Source: Klenkia marina
GTDB taxonomy: Bacteria; Actinomycetota; Actinomycetes; Mycobacteriales; Geodermatophilaceae
Reading direction: 5' to 3'
DNA: 64,000 nt
Assembly: GCF_900101025.1 (NCBI RefSeq)
Contig: NZ_FMUH01000004.1
Span: forward strand, 248,001-312,000
Shown here: positions 13,892-21,561 of the stretch, piece after piece
How the letters are laid out: every line of letters begins with the position of its first letter
How positions within the stretch are numbered: the stretch's first letter is position 1
The notes under the pieces: generated by a model
What the model was told of the DNA's origin: nothing
The model's input: only the letters and a program-made list of their open reading frames with translations
Databases searched by the model: none
Program-made: the position numbers and the translations under genes

Positions 13892-15402
13892 GCACCGACC
13901 TCACCCGCCTCGACGTCACCGGGCTGCGCGCCGCCCTCGCCGACGGCAGCACCAGCGCCGTGGAGGTCACCCAGGCCCACCTCGACGCCATCGCCGCCCG
14001 CGACGGCGCGCTGAACTCCTACCTGCACGTCGACGGCGAGACCGCGCTCGCCACCGCCGCCGACGTCGACCGACGCCGAGCCGCGGGCGAGGAGCTCGGT
14101 GCACTGGCCGGGGTCCCGGTCGCGCTCAAGGACGTCGTCGTCACCGACGGCGTACCCACCACCAGCGGCTCGAAGATCCTCGAGGGCTGGCGACCGCCCT
14201 ACGACGCGACCGTGGCCGAGCGCCTGAAGGCCGCCGGCACCGTGCTGCTGGGCAAGACCAACATGGACGAGTTCGCGATGGGCTCCTCCACCGAGAACTC
14301 CGCCTACGGTCCGACCCGCAACCCGTGGGACCACGACCGCATCCCCGGCGGGTCCTCCGGTGGGTCCTCCGCCGCGGTCGCCGGGTTCCTGGCGCCTTGG
14401 TCGATCGGCACCGACACCGGCGGCTCGATCCGGCAGCCGGCCGCGGTCACCGGGCTGGTCGGCCACAAGCCCACCTACGGCTCGGTGTCCCGCTACGGGC
14501 TGATCGCGTTCTCCTCCAGCCTCGACCAGGCCGGGCCGATGACGCGCACCGTCGCCGACGCCGCCCTCATGCACGAGGTCATCGGCGGGTACGACCACCG
14601 CGACTCCACCTCCATCGACGCCCCCGCGGCGCCCTACGTGGAGGCCGCCCGGCAGGGGGCCACCGGCGACCTGTCCGGGGTCACCGTGGGCGTCGTCCGC
14701 GAGCTCGGCGGCGACGGCCACACCGACGGCTACGAGCCCGGTGTGCTGGCCGCCTTCCGGGCCGGGGTCGAGCAGCTGCGAGCCCTGGGCGCCGAGGTCC
14801 GCGAGGTCTCCTGCCCCAGCTTCGACCTGGCGCTGGCGGCCTACTACCTGATCGCCCCCAGCGAGGCGTCGAGCAACCTGTCGCGCTTCGACGGCGTGCG
14901 CTACGGCCTGCGGGTCGGCGACGACGGCAGCCGCGACCTCGACGAGGTCATGGCCGCGACCCGCGCCCAGGGCTTCGGGCCCGAGGTCAAGCGCCGCATC
15001 ATCCTGGGCACCTACGCCCTGTCGGCCGGCTACTACGACGCCTACTACGGGCAGGCGCAGAAGGTGCGCACGCTCATCGGCGGCGACTTCGCCTCGGCCT
15101 TCGCCGACGTCGACGTCCTGGTCAGCCCGACCTCGCCGATCGTGGCGTTCCCGATCGGCCAGCGCGTCGACGACCCGCTGGCCATGTACGCCGCCGACCT
15201 GTGCACCCTGCCGGCCAGTCTGGCGGGCCTGCCGGCCATCTCGGTGCCGTGCGGGCTCAGCGAGGGCCTGCCGGTCGGCCTGCAGGTCATGGCCCCGGCC
15301 ATGGCCGACGACCGCTGCTACCGGGTCGCCGCCGCGCTCGAGGCCGCCCAGGACGCCGCCCGCGGCGGTCGGTTCCTCGACCAGTTGGCGGCCCGGTCGT
15401 GA
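13888..15402 (+). CDS. gatA: Asp-tRNA(Asn)/Glu-tRNA(Gln) amidotransferase subunit A
   Basis: 504 residues, an amidase-signature enzyme that frees ammonia from glutamine and channels it to GatB. The Ser-cisSer-Lys catalytic set is visible: the lysine in [12 protein letters not shown], then [13 protein letters not shown] and [13 protein letters not shown]. The C-terminal part contains SPTSPIVAF and the conserved LPAISVPCG. It is coupled to gatC upstream and overlaps a small membrane-protein gene, not gatB, downstream. Confidence 0.97.
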   Translation: MSTDLTRLDVTGLRAALADGSTSAVEVTQAHLDAIAARDGALNSYLHVDGETALATAADVDRRRAAGEELGALAGVPVALKDVVVTDGVPTTSGSKILEGWRPPYDATVAERLKAAGTVLLGKTNMDEFAMGSSTENSAYGPTRNPWDHDRIPGGSSGGSSAAVAGFLAPWSIGTDTGGSIRQPAAVTGLVGHKPTYGSVSRYGLIAFSSSLDQAGPMTRTVADAALMHEVIGGYDHRDSTSIDAPAAPYVEAARQGATGDLSGVTVGVVRELGGDGHTDGYEPGVLAAFRAGVEQLRALGAEVREVSCPSFDLALAAYYLIAPSEASSNLSRFDGVRYGLRVGDDGSRDLDEVMAATRAQGFGPEVKRRIILGTYALSAGYYDAYYGQAQKVRTLIGGDFASAFADVDVLVSPTSPIVAFPIGQRVDDPLAMYAADLCTLPASLAGLPAISVPCGLSEGLPVGLQVMAPAMADDRCYRVAAALEAAQDAARGGRFLDQLAARS

Positions 15403-15590
15403 GCGGCGCGCTGAAGGCCGCGTGGGGCCTGACCGCGTTCGTCGTCCTCGCCGGCGTCGTGCTGTGGGCCACCACCGGCCGCGCCGTGTTCGCCGTCTTC
15501 ATCGTCCTGGGGGTGCTCACCGCGGTCGGCGCCGTCGTCACCGGTCGGGCCGAGGCCCGGGACACCCAGCGGAAGAAGGACCTGCAGTGA
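15399..15590 (+). CDS. Small two-helix membrane protein between gatA and gatB
   Basis: 63 residues with two hydrophobic helices (about residues 5-25 and 28-46), ending in a charged tail [15 protein letters not shown]. It overlaps gatA by 4 nt (GTGA) and gatB by 4 nt (GTGA), so it is fixed in the coupled reading of the operon. I recognise no family and cannot assign a function. The double overlap and the codon use like its neighbours argue that it is really translated. Confidence 0.75.
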   Translation: MSGALKAAWGLTAFVVLAGVVLWATTGRAVFAVFIVLGVLTAVGAVVTGRAEARDTQRKKDLQ

Positions 15591-17086
15591 GCACCGACCG
15601 TCTGCTCGAGTTCGACGACGTCGTCGCCCGGTACGAGCCGGTCTTCGGCCTGGAGACCCACGTCGAGCTCGGCACCGCCTCGAAGATGTTCTGCGGCTGC
15701 GCCACCACCTTCGGCGCCGAGCCCAACACCCAGACCTGCCCGGTGTGCCTGGCCCTGCCCGGCGCGCTGCCGGTGGCCAACGCCACCGCCATCGAGGACA
15801 CGATCCGCATCGGGCTCGCCCTGGGCTGCCGGATCGCCACCTGGTCGCGGTTCGCGCGGAAGAACTACTTCTACCCGGACATCCCCAAGGGCTTCCAGAC
15901 CTCGCAGTACGACGAGCCGCTCTGCACCGCGGGGCACCTCGACGTCGAGGTCGACGGCGAGACCTACCGGGTCGAGATCGAGCGGGTGCACCTCGAGGAG
16001 GACACCGGCAAGAACCTGCACGTCGGTGGTGCCACCGGGCGCATCCACGGGGCCGACCACTCGCTGGTCGACTTCAACCGCGCCGGCATCCCGCTCGTCG
16101 AGATCGTCACCCGCCCGGTGCCCGGCGTCGGCGCGAAGGCCCCCGAGGTCGCGCGCGCGTACGTGGCCGAGCTGCGCGAGATCCTGCTCGCCCTCGGCGT
16201 CTCCGAGGTGCGCATGGAGCAGGGCAACCTGCGCTGCGACGTCAACACCTCCCTGGCCCCGGTCGGGTCGCTGGAGTGGGGCACGCGCACCGAGACCAAG
16301 AACGTGAACTCCCTGCGCTCGGTCGAGCGCTCGGTGCGCTACGAGATGCGCCGCCAGGCCGCCCTGCTCGACGACGGGGTTCGCATCCTGCAGGAGACCC
16401 GGCACTTCCACGAGGACACCGGGTCCACCTCGGCCGGGCGCAGCAAGGAGGAGGCCACCGACTACCGGTACTTCCCCGAGCCCGATCTCGTGCCCATCGC
16501 CCCGGACGCCGCGTGGGTCGAGCAGCTGCGCGCCGCGCTGCCCGAGCTGCCGGCGGCCCGACGCGCCCGGCTGCGCGAGGAGTGGGGCCTGTCCGACACC
16601 GAGATGGCCTGGCTGGTCAACGCCGACGCCCTCGGGTTGGTCACCGACACCGTCGCCGCCGGCGCCGACCCGGCCGACGCCCGCAAGTGGTGGCTCGGCG
16701 AGCTCTCCCGCCGGGCCAAGGACGACGGCGTCGAGCTGGCCGAGCTGGCGATCACCCCGGCCCAGGTCGCCGAGCTGTGCGCGCTGGTCGTCGCCGGCAC
16801 GGTCAACGACCAGCTGGCCCGCCAGGTGCTCGACGGCGTGCTGGCCGGCGAGGGCTCGCCGCAGCAGGTCGTCGACAGCCGCGGCCTGGCCGTGATGGGG
16901 GAGTCCGACGAGCTCGGCGCCGCCGTCGACGCCGCCATCGCCGGCGCCCCCGAGGTCGTGGAGAAGGTGCGCGGCGGCAAGGTCGCCGCGCTCGGGGCGC
17001 TGGTCGGCGCGGTCATGAAGGAGACCCGCGGCAAGGCCGATGCAGCCACCGTCCGCCGGATGCTCGAGGAGCGCGTCCTCGGCTGA
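15587..17086 (+). CDS. gatB: Asp-tRNA(Asn)/Glu-tRNA(Gln) amidotransferase subunit B
   Basis: 499 residues. GatB binds the misacylated tRNA and activates the carboxylate with ATP. It shows [10 protein letters not shown], the zinc-type cysteines [35 protein letters not shown]-like and EIVTRPV motifs. The C-terminal YqeY-like tail ends in [17 protein letters not shown]. With gatC and gatA it makes the complex that converts Glu-tRNA(Gln) to Gln-tRNA(Gln); gltX and a tRNA-Gln lie 24 kb downstream in the same window. It is the last gene of the unit, followed by a strong hairpin. Confidence 0.97.
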   Translation: MSTDRLLEFDDVVARYEPVFGLETHVELGTASKMFCGCATTFGAEPNTQTCPVCLALPGALPVANATAIEDTIRIGLALGCRIATWSRFARKNYFYPDIPKGFQTSQYDEPLCTAGHLDVEVDGETYRVEIERVHLEEDTGKNLHVGGATGRIHGADHSLVDFNRAGIPLVEIVTRPVPGVGAKAPEVARAYVAELREILLALGVSEVRMEQGNLRCDVNTSLAPVGSLEWGTRTETKNVNSLRSVERSVRYEMRRQAALLDDGVRILQETRHFHEDTGSTSAGRSKEEATDYRYFPEPDLVPIAPDAAWVEQLRAALPELPAARRARLREEWGLSDTEMAWLVNADALGLVTDTVAAGADPADARKWWLGELSRRAKDDGVELAELAITPAQVAELCALVVAGTVNDQLARQVLDGVLAGEGSPQQVVDSRGLAVMGESDELGAAVDAAIAGAPEVVEKVRGGKVAALGALVGAVMKETRGKADAATVRRMLEERVLG

Positions 17087-17117
17087 CCGGTTCGGTGCAG
17101 CCACTGCACCGAACCGG
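17087..17117. terminator. Bidirectional terminator between gatB and the lppZ-like gene
   Basis: A perfect 14-bp stem (CCGGTTCGGTGCAG and its complement) with a 3-nt loop begins directly after the gatB stop and lies 9 nt from the end of the convergent gene. Confidence 0.85.
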
Positions 17118-17126
17118 GCGACCGTG

Positions 17127-18275
17127 CTACAGCGGGCTGCTCTGGTCCGACGCCGGGGGCTGGATGCGGAGCACCTTGTCGTCGTCGGCGGCCGGTGTCC
17201 CGGCGCCGTCGGTGTTGGACGTGGTGATCCACAGCGCGCCCTCCGCGTCGATCACGACGGTGCGCAACCGGCCGTACTGGTCGGCCAGGAACGGCTCCGG
17301 GTCGCCCACGGGGACGCCGTCGGGACCCAGCTGGGTGAGCACGACCTGCCGGCCCTCGAGGGCGCCGAGGAACACGAAGCTGCCCGAGATGGCGCAGCCG
17401 GCCAGCCCGCCGGTCTCGCCGGGGACGGTGAGGACGGCGGCCGTGCTGCCCGCGAGCGGCACGGGGGAGCCGTAGTCGCCCCCGGGCGTCAGCCGGTTGA
17501 GCTCATCGGGCCCGGTGGCTGAGTCGTCGGTGGCGTAGACGGTGCCGTCGGCACCCAGGCACAGCGACCGGACGTCGGACAGCCCCGAGCTGTACACCGG
17601 GGTGGCGCCCACCGGCTGGCCGAAGACGTCGTAGGCGAGCACCTTGCCGGCCAGCGACGCCGGGTCCTGCGCCGTGGTGGTCGCCCCGGTGTCGCCGGTG
17701 CCGACGTACATCGTGCCGTCGACGCCGAACACCAGGCCGCCGCCGTTGTGCACCTCGCCGCGCGGGATGCCGGTGACCACCGGGTTGGGCGTGCCGCCGA
17801 GCGGGAAGCGCACCACCCGGGCGTCGGTGGCGGTGGTCAGGTAGGCGTAGAGCAGGCCGTCCTCGGCGTAGGTGGGCGACAGCGCCAGGCCCAGCAGACC
17901 GCCCTCGCCGGAGGTGTCGACGCCGGGCACGATCATCCGCTCGCGGGCGGGGGAGCGGTCGGGGAAGACCTGGAGCAGCCGGCCGGTCTCGCGCTCGGCC
18001 ACGATGCCGGTGCCGTCGGGCAGCAGGACGATCCCGGTCGGGACGGCGAGGCCGGTGGCCAGCACGTTCGGGTCGCCCTCGGTCTGCTGGTCGGTGCCGG
18101 GTGTGGAGGGGTCGCCCGGGCGCGGCGCCGGTGCGTCCTCCGGGGGCGGGCCGACCTGGGGGCCCGGTTCCTCCTGCTGGGCGCGGAACGGGCCGCTGGG
18201 GGTGTAGCCGCCGCCGCACCCGGTGAGGACCAGGCACGCCGCGGCCGCCACCAGTGCACGCGTCCGCGGGGTCAC
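17127..18275 (-). CDS. PQQ-dependent sugar dehydrogenase-like lipoprotein (LppZ type)
   Basis: 382 residues. A lipoprotein signal (TRALVAAAACLVLTGC) predicts lipid attachment at the cysteine near residue 20 and location on the outer face of the membrane. After a Pro/Gly-rich linker comes a glucose/sorbosone dehydrogenase-type six-bladed propeller with GLAVPTGIVLLPDG, EGGLLGLALSPTY, EVHNGGGLVFGVDGTMY and GTGDTG. The family may oxidise sugars with PQQ, but the actinobacterial lipoproteins have not clearly been shown to do so. A second GTG 9 nt upstream is an alternative start. It matches Rv3006 lppZ by position. Confidence 0.82.
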   Translation of the reverse strand: MTPRTRALVAAAACLVLTGCGGGYTPSGPFRAQQEEPGPQVGPPPEDAPAPRPGDPSTPGTDQQTEGDPNVLATGLAVPTGIVLLPDGTGIVAERETGRLLQVFPDRSPARERMIVPGVDTSGEGGLLGLALSPTYAEDGLLYAYLTTATDARVVRFPLGGTPNPVVTGIPRGEVHNGGGLVFGVDGTMYVGTGDTGATTTAQDPASLAGKVLAYDVFGQPVGATPVYSSGLSDVRSLCLGADGTVYATDDSATGPDELNRLTPGGDYGSPVPLAGSTAAVLTVPGETGGLAGCAISGSFVFLGALEGRQVVLTQLGPDGVPVGDPEPFLADQYGRLRTVVIDAEGALWITTSNTDGAGTPAADDDKVLRIQPPASDQSSPL

Positions 18276-18331
18276 CGGTCCCACGGTACCGACTGCGGGC
18301 GCCCCGGATCGCCGTGCGAGGGGTGCGCCCC

Positions 18332-18337
18332 TACCGT
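18332..18337 (+). promoter_or_regulatory. -10 element of the 2-hydroxyacid dehydrogenase gene
   Basis: TACCGT ends 8 nt before the GTG at 18346, in the 70-nt divergent gap. A GGGAG at 18339-18343 is too close to the start to be a normal ribosome site. A leaderless message is likely. Confidence 0.45.
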
Positions 18338-18345
18338 CGGGAGCC

Positions 18346-19296
18346 GTGCCCGACAACCCCGTGATCGACCTGCCCGCCGACGCCGACCTGCACGTGCTGG
18401 TGCCCTCCCGGTCCCTGGGCGCGCACCTGGAGCAGCTGTCCCCGCGCGTCCGGGCGCACCGCGTCGACCCCGCCGACGGGCCGCCCACCGGCGACGCCGC
18501 GCGGGCGCAGGTCTGGGTCCCCGCCGGCGGGTCGGGCATCCCGGACGGCTTCCTCGGCGGCCTGCCCGACCTGCAGCTGGTGCAGCTCATGAGCGCGGGG
18601 GCGGAGAGGTTCGTGGGCCGGCTGCCCGAGGGCGTCGTGCTCTGCAACGCCCGTGGCGCGCACACCCCGGCGACCGCCGAGTGGGTGGTCGCGGCCGCGC
18701 TCGCCGCGCAGCGGGGCCTACCGCACTTCACCCGGGAGCAGGACGCCGGCCGCTGGACGCCGGGCACCGCGCACTCGATGGTGGGCGCCCGCGTGCTCGT
18801 GGTCGGTGCCGGTGACATCGGCCGCACGGTGGGCCGCATGCTCGCCGGGTTCGACGTGGACCTGACCTACGTCGCCCGCACCGCCCGCGACGACGTCCGG
18901 TCCACCGCCGAGCTCCCCGAGCTGCTGCCCGACGCCGACGTCGTGGTGGTGCTCGTCCCGGTCACCGACGAGACGGTCGGGCTGGTGGACGCCGCGTTCC
19001 TGGCGGCCATGAAGGACGACGCCCTGCTGGTCAACGCCGCCCGCGGGGTCGTGGTGGACACCGACGCCCTGCTCGTCGAGCTGACCGCCGGCCGGCTGCG
19101 CGCCGCGCTCGACGTGACCGAGCCCGAGCCGCTGCCCGAGGGGCACCCGCTGTGGTCGGCCCCGGGGCTGCTGCTGACCCCGCACGTGGCCGGCTCGGTG
19201 CCCGACACCGGCGACCGTGCGTTCGCCGCGGTCGCCCACCAGCTGCAGCGCGTGCTCGACGGCGGCCCCCTGCAGAACGTCGTGGACGCCTACTAG
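18346..19296 (+). CDS. D-isomer-specific 2-hydroxyacid dehydrogenase, NAD-binding
   Basis: 316 residues. The Rossmann motif VVGAGDIGRTVGRML lies about mid-protein. The catalytic-side signatures are NAARGVVVDTDALL, DVTEPEPLPEGHPLW and the histidine in LLTPHVAGS. It would reduce a 2-keto acid or oxidise a D-2-hydroxy acid with NAD(P)H in the cytoplasm; the substrate is unknown. The family includes glyoxylate/hydroxypyruvate reductases. It stands alone between convergent and divergent neighbours. Confidence 0.88.
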   Translation: MPDNPVIDLPADADLHVLVPSRSLGAHLEQLSPRVRAHRVDPADGPPTGDAARAQVWVPAGGSGIPDGFLGGLPDLQLVQLMSAGAERFVGRLPEGVVLCNARGAHTPATAEWVVAAALAAQRGLPHFTREQDAGRWTPGTAHSMVGARVLVVGAGDIGRTVGRMLAGFDVDLTYVARTARDDVRSTAELPELLPDADVVVVLVPVTDETVGLVDAAFLAAMKDDALLVNAARGVVVDTDALLVELTAGRLRAALDVTEPEPLPEGHPLWSAPGLLLTPHVAGSVPDTGDRAFAAVAHQLQRVLDGGPLQNVVDAY

Positions 19297-19301
19297 GGGG
19301 A

Positions 19302-19343
19302 CCCCGCCGTCCCGCTGCCCGCGGTCCGGGACCCCGGGCGGGG
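19302..19343. terminator. GC-rich inverted repeat between convergent genes
   Basis: CCCCGCC (19302-19308) can pair with GGCGGGG (19337-19343), with further GC-rich pairing inside the loop. It lies between two genes that end towards each other. The stem is short, so the call is tentative. Confidence 0.4.
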
Positions 19344-19380
19344 CCGCAGGACGACCGTGCGCGGGGCGCTCGGCGCCGGA

Positions 19381-19758
19381 TCAGGCGGTGGGGTCGGGGA
19401 TGCGGCCGCCGGAGAGGGCGGCCAGGCGCGGGAGGTCGCGGGCCCGGACGACGGGCAGCTTGGTCTCGGTGCCCGCGGTGCGGACCACGTACAGCTCCTG
19501 CCCCTCGCCGACCCGCAGGCCGGCGACCTCGTCCCACGGAACCGTGCTGCCCGGCAGCAGCGTGCGCGGCGTGATGCCGGCCGGCCCCACGTCCACCCCG
19601 ACCCGCAGCACCCAGGCCGCGGCCAGCGCCGGCAGGAGCAGGACCACCGGGCCCCACCAGGCCGCCGCGGCGACGGGCAACGTGCAGGCGGCGAACACCA
19701 GCACCGGGAGCAGGGCGACCCGGCTCATCCTCATCCGTGCGGTGGCCACGCCGGCCAT
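19381..19758 (-). CDS. Small PH-domain-like membrane protein (Cfp6 type)
   Basis: 125 residues from the ATG at 19758; later ATGs at 19734 and 19728 are also possible. Two hydrophobic helices come first ([14 protein letters not shown] and [15 protein letters not shown]). A beta-rich tail resembling the bacterial PH domain follows ([27 protein letters not shown]). Position before ilvD/ilvB matches Rv3004 (cfp6). Its function is not known. It is divergent from ilvD with only 29 nt between starts, so the two promoters overlap. Confidence 0.75.
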   Translation of the reverse strand: MAGVATARMRMSRVALLPVLVFAACTLPVAAAAWWGPVVLLLPALAAAWVLRVGVDVGPAGITPRTLLPGSTVPWDEVAGLRVGEGQELYVVRTAGTETKLPVVRARDLPRLAALSGGRIPDPTA

Positions 19759-19773
19759 GGTCCCAGACCGGCC

Positions 19774-19779
19774 TACCAT
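19774..19779 (+). promoter_or_regulatory. -10 element of ilvD, likely leaderless
   Basis: TACCAT ends 8 nt before the ilvD GTG. There is no Shine-Dalgarno sequence between them. Confidence 0.5.
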
Positions 19780-19787
19780 CGGCGGCC

Positions 19788-21485
19788 GTGACCAGTGAGG
19801 ACGTCGCCCCCGCCCCGTCGATCAAGCCCCGCTCGCACGAGGTGACCGAGGGCGACCACCGCGCCCCCGCCCGGGCGATGCTGCGAGCCGTGGGCATGGG
19901 CGACGACGACTTCGCCAAGCCGCAGATCGGCGTCGCGTCGTCCTGGAACGAGATCACCCCCTGCAACCTCAGCCTGGACCGGCTGGCCAAGGCCGTGAAG
20001 ACCGGCGTGCACGAGGCCGGTGGTTTCCCGCTCGAGTTCGGCACCATCTCCGTCTCCGACGGCATCTCGATGGGCCACGAGGGCATGCGTGCCTCGCTGG
20101 TGTCCCGCGAGGTCATCGCCGACTCGGTCGAGACCGTCGTGTTCGCCGAGCGCCTGGACGGCTCGGTGCTGCTGGCCGGCTGCGACAAGTCGCTGCCCGG
20201 GATGCTCATGGCCGCCGCCCGCCTCGACCTCGCCGCGGTGTTCCTGTACGCCGGCGCGACGATGCCGGGCAAGCTCGGCGACCGCGACCTCACGATCATC
20301 GACGTGTTCGAGGGCGTCGGCGCCTGCGCGGCCGGGAAGATCACCCGCGAGGAGCTCACCGAGATCGAGAAGGCCACCTGCCCCGGCGAGGGTGCGTGCG
20401 GTGGCATGTACACCGCCAACACGATGGCCAGCGTGGCCGAGGCGCTGGGCATGAGCCTGCCGGGCAGCGCCGCCCCGCCGGCCCCCGACCGGCGCCGCGA
20501 CGGCTACGCCGTGGAGTCGGGCAAGGCCGTGGTCGAGCTGCTGCGCCGGGGGATCACCGCCCGCGACATCATGACCAAGAAGGCCTTCGAGAACGCCATC
20601 ACCGTGGTCATGGCGCTGGGCGGCTCGACCAACGCGGTGCTGCACCTGCTGGCCATCGCGCACGAGGCCGACGTCGATCTCACCCTCGACGACTTCAACC
20701 GCATCGGTGACCGCACGCCGCACCTGGCCGACGTGAAGCCCTTCGGCCGGTTCGTGATGACCGACATCGACCGCATCGGCGGCATCCCGGTCGTCATGAA
20801 GGCGCTGCTGGACGCCGGTCTGCTGCACGGGGACTGCCTGACCGTCACCGGGCGCACGATGGCCGAGAACCTGGCGCACATCGGCCCGCAGGACCCCGAC
20901 GGCGCGATCATCCGCGCGATGGACGACCCGATCCACCCCACCGGCGGGCTCACGATCCTGCGCGGGTCGCTCTCGCCCGAGGGTGCGGTCGTCAAGAGCG
21001 CGGGCTTCGACGCCGAGGTCTTCGACGGCACCGCCCGGGTGTTCGACGGCGAGGCCGGGGCGATGGACGCCGTCACCGAGGGCACGCTGCGCCCCGGCGA
21101 CGTCGTCGTCATCCGCTACGAGGGGCCCCGCGGCGGCCCGGGCATGCGCGAGATGCTCGCCGTCACCGGCGCGATCAAGGGCGCCGGCCTCGGCAAGGAC
21201 GTCCTGCTGCTCACCGACGGCCGCTTCTCCGGCGGGACCACGGGCCTGTGCGTGGGCCACATCGCCCCCGAGGCCACCGACGGCGGACCGATCGCCTTCG
21301 TGCGCGACGGCGACCGCATCGTCCTCGACCTCGCCGCCCGCACGCTCGACCTGCACGTCGACGCCGCGGAGCTGGCCCGCCGGCGCGAGGGCTGGGCGCC
21401 CCCGGCGCCCCGCTACACCCGCGGCGTGCTGGCCAAGTACGCCAAGCTGGTCGGGTCGGCCGCCGGCGGGGCCGTCTGCGGCTGA
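19788..21485 (+). CDS. ilvD: Dihydroxy-acid dehydratase
   Basis: 565 residues. It removes water from 2,3-dihydroxy-isovalerate and -methylvalerate to give the 2-keto acids of valine and isoleucine. The Fe-S ligand cysteines appear in [23 protein letters not shown] and [29 protein letters not shown] and [17 protein letters not shown] are the family signatures. The start at 19788 is favoured over an upstream GTG because conservation begins at [14 protein letters not shown] soon after it. It is separated from ilvBNC by the GGDEF/EAL gene and has its own promoter. Confidence 0.96.
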   Translation: MTSEDVAPAPSIKPRSHEVTEGDHRAPARAMLRAVGMGDDDFAKPQIGVASSWNEITPCNLSLDRLAKAVKTGVHEAGGFPLEFGTISVSDGISMGHEGMRASLVSREVIADSVETVVFAERLDGSVLLAGCDKSLPGMLMAAARLDLAAVFLYAGATMPGKLGDRDLTIIDVFEGVGACAAGKITREELTEIEKATCPGEGACGGMYTANTMASVAEALGMSLPGSAAPPAPDRRRDGYAVESGKAVVELLRRGITARDIMTKKAFENAITVVMALGGSTNAVLHLLAIAHEADVDLTLDDFNRIGDRTPHLADVKPFGRFVMTDIDRIGGIPVVMKALLDAGLLHGDCLTVTGRTMAENLAHIGPQDPDGAIIRAMDDPIHPTGGLTILRGSLSPEGAVVKSAGFDAEVFDGTARVFDGEAGAMDAVTEGTLRPGDVVVIRYEGPRGGPGMREMLAVTGAIKGAGLGKDVLLLTDGRFSGGTTGLCVGHIAPEATDGGPIAFVRDGDRIVLDLAARTLDLHVDAAELARRREGWAPPAPRYTRGVLAKYAKLVGSAAGGAVCG

Positions 21486-21513
21486 CCGCCGCTCGCCCCG
21501 ATGGGGTGAGGTC

Positions 21514-21542
21514 GGCGGCGCCGGGCTGTGGCCGGCGCCGCC
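21514..21542 (+). terminator. Hairpin after ilvD
   Basis: An 11-bp perfect stem (GGCGGCGCCGG and its complement) with a 7-nt loop, 28 nt after the ilvD stop. There is no T-tract. Confidence 0.6.
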
Positions 21543-21561
21543 TGCTGCCGATCTCGACCGC

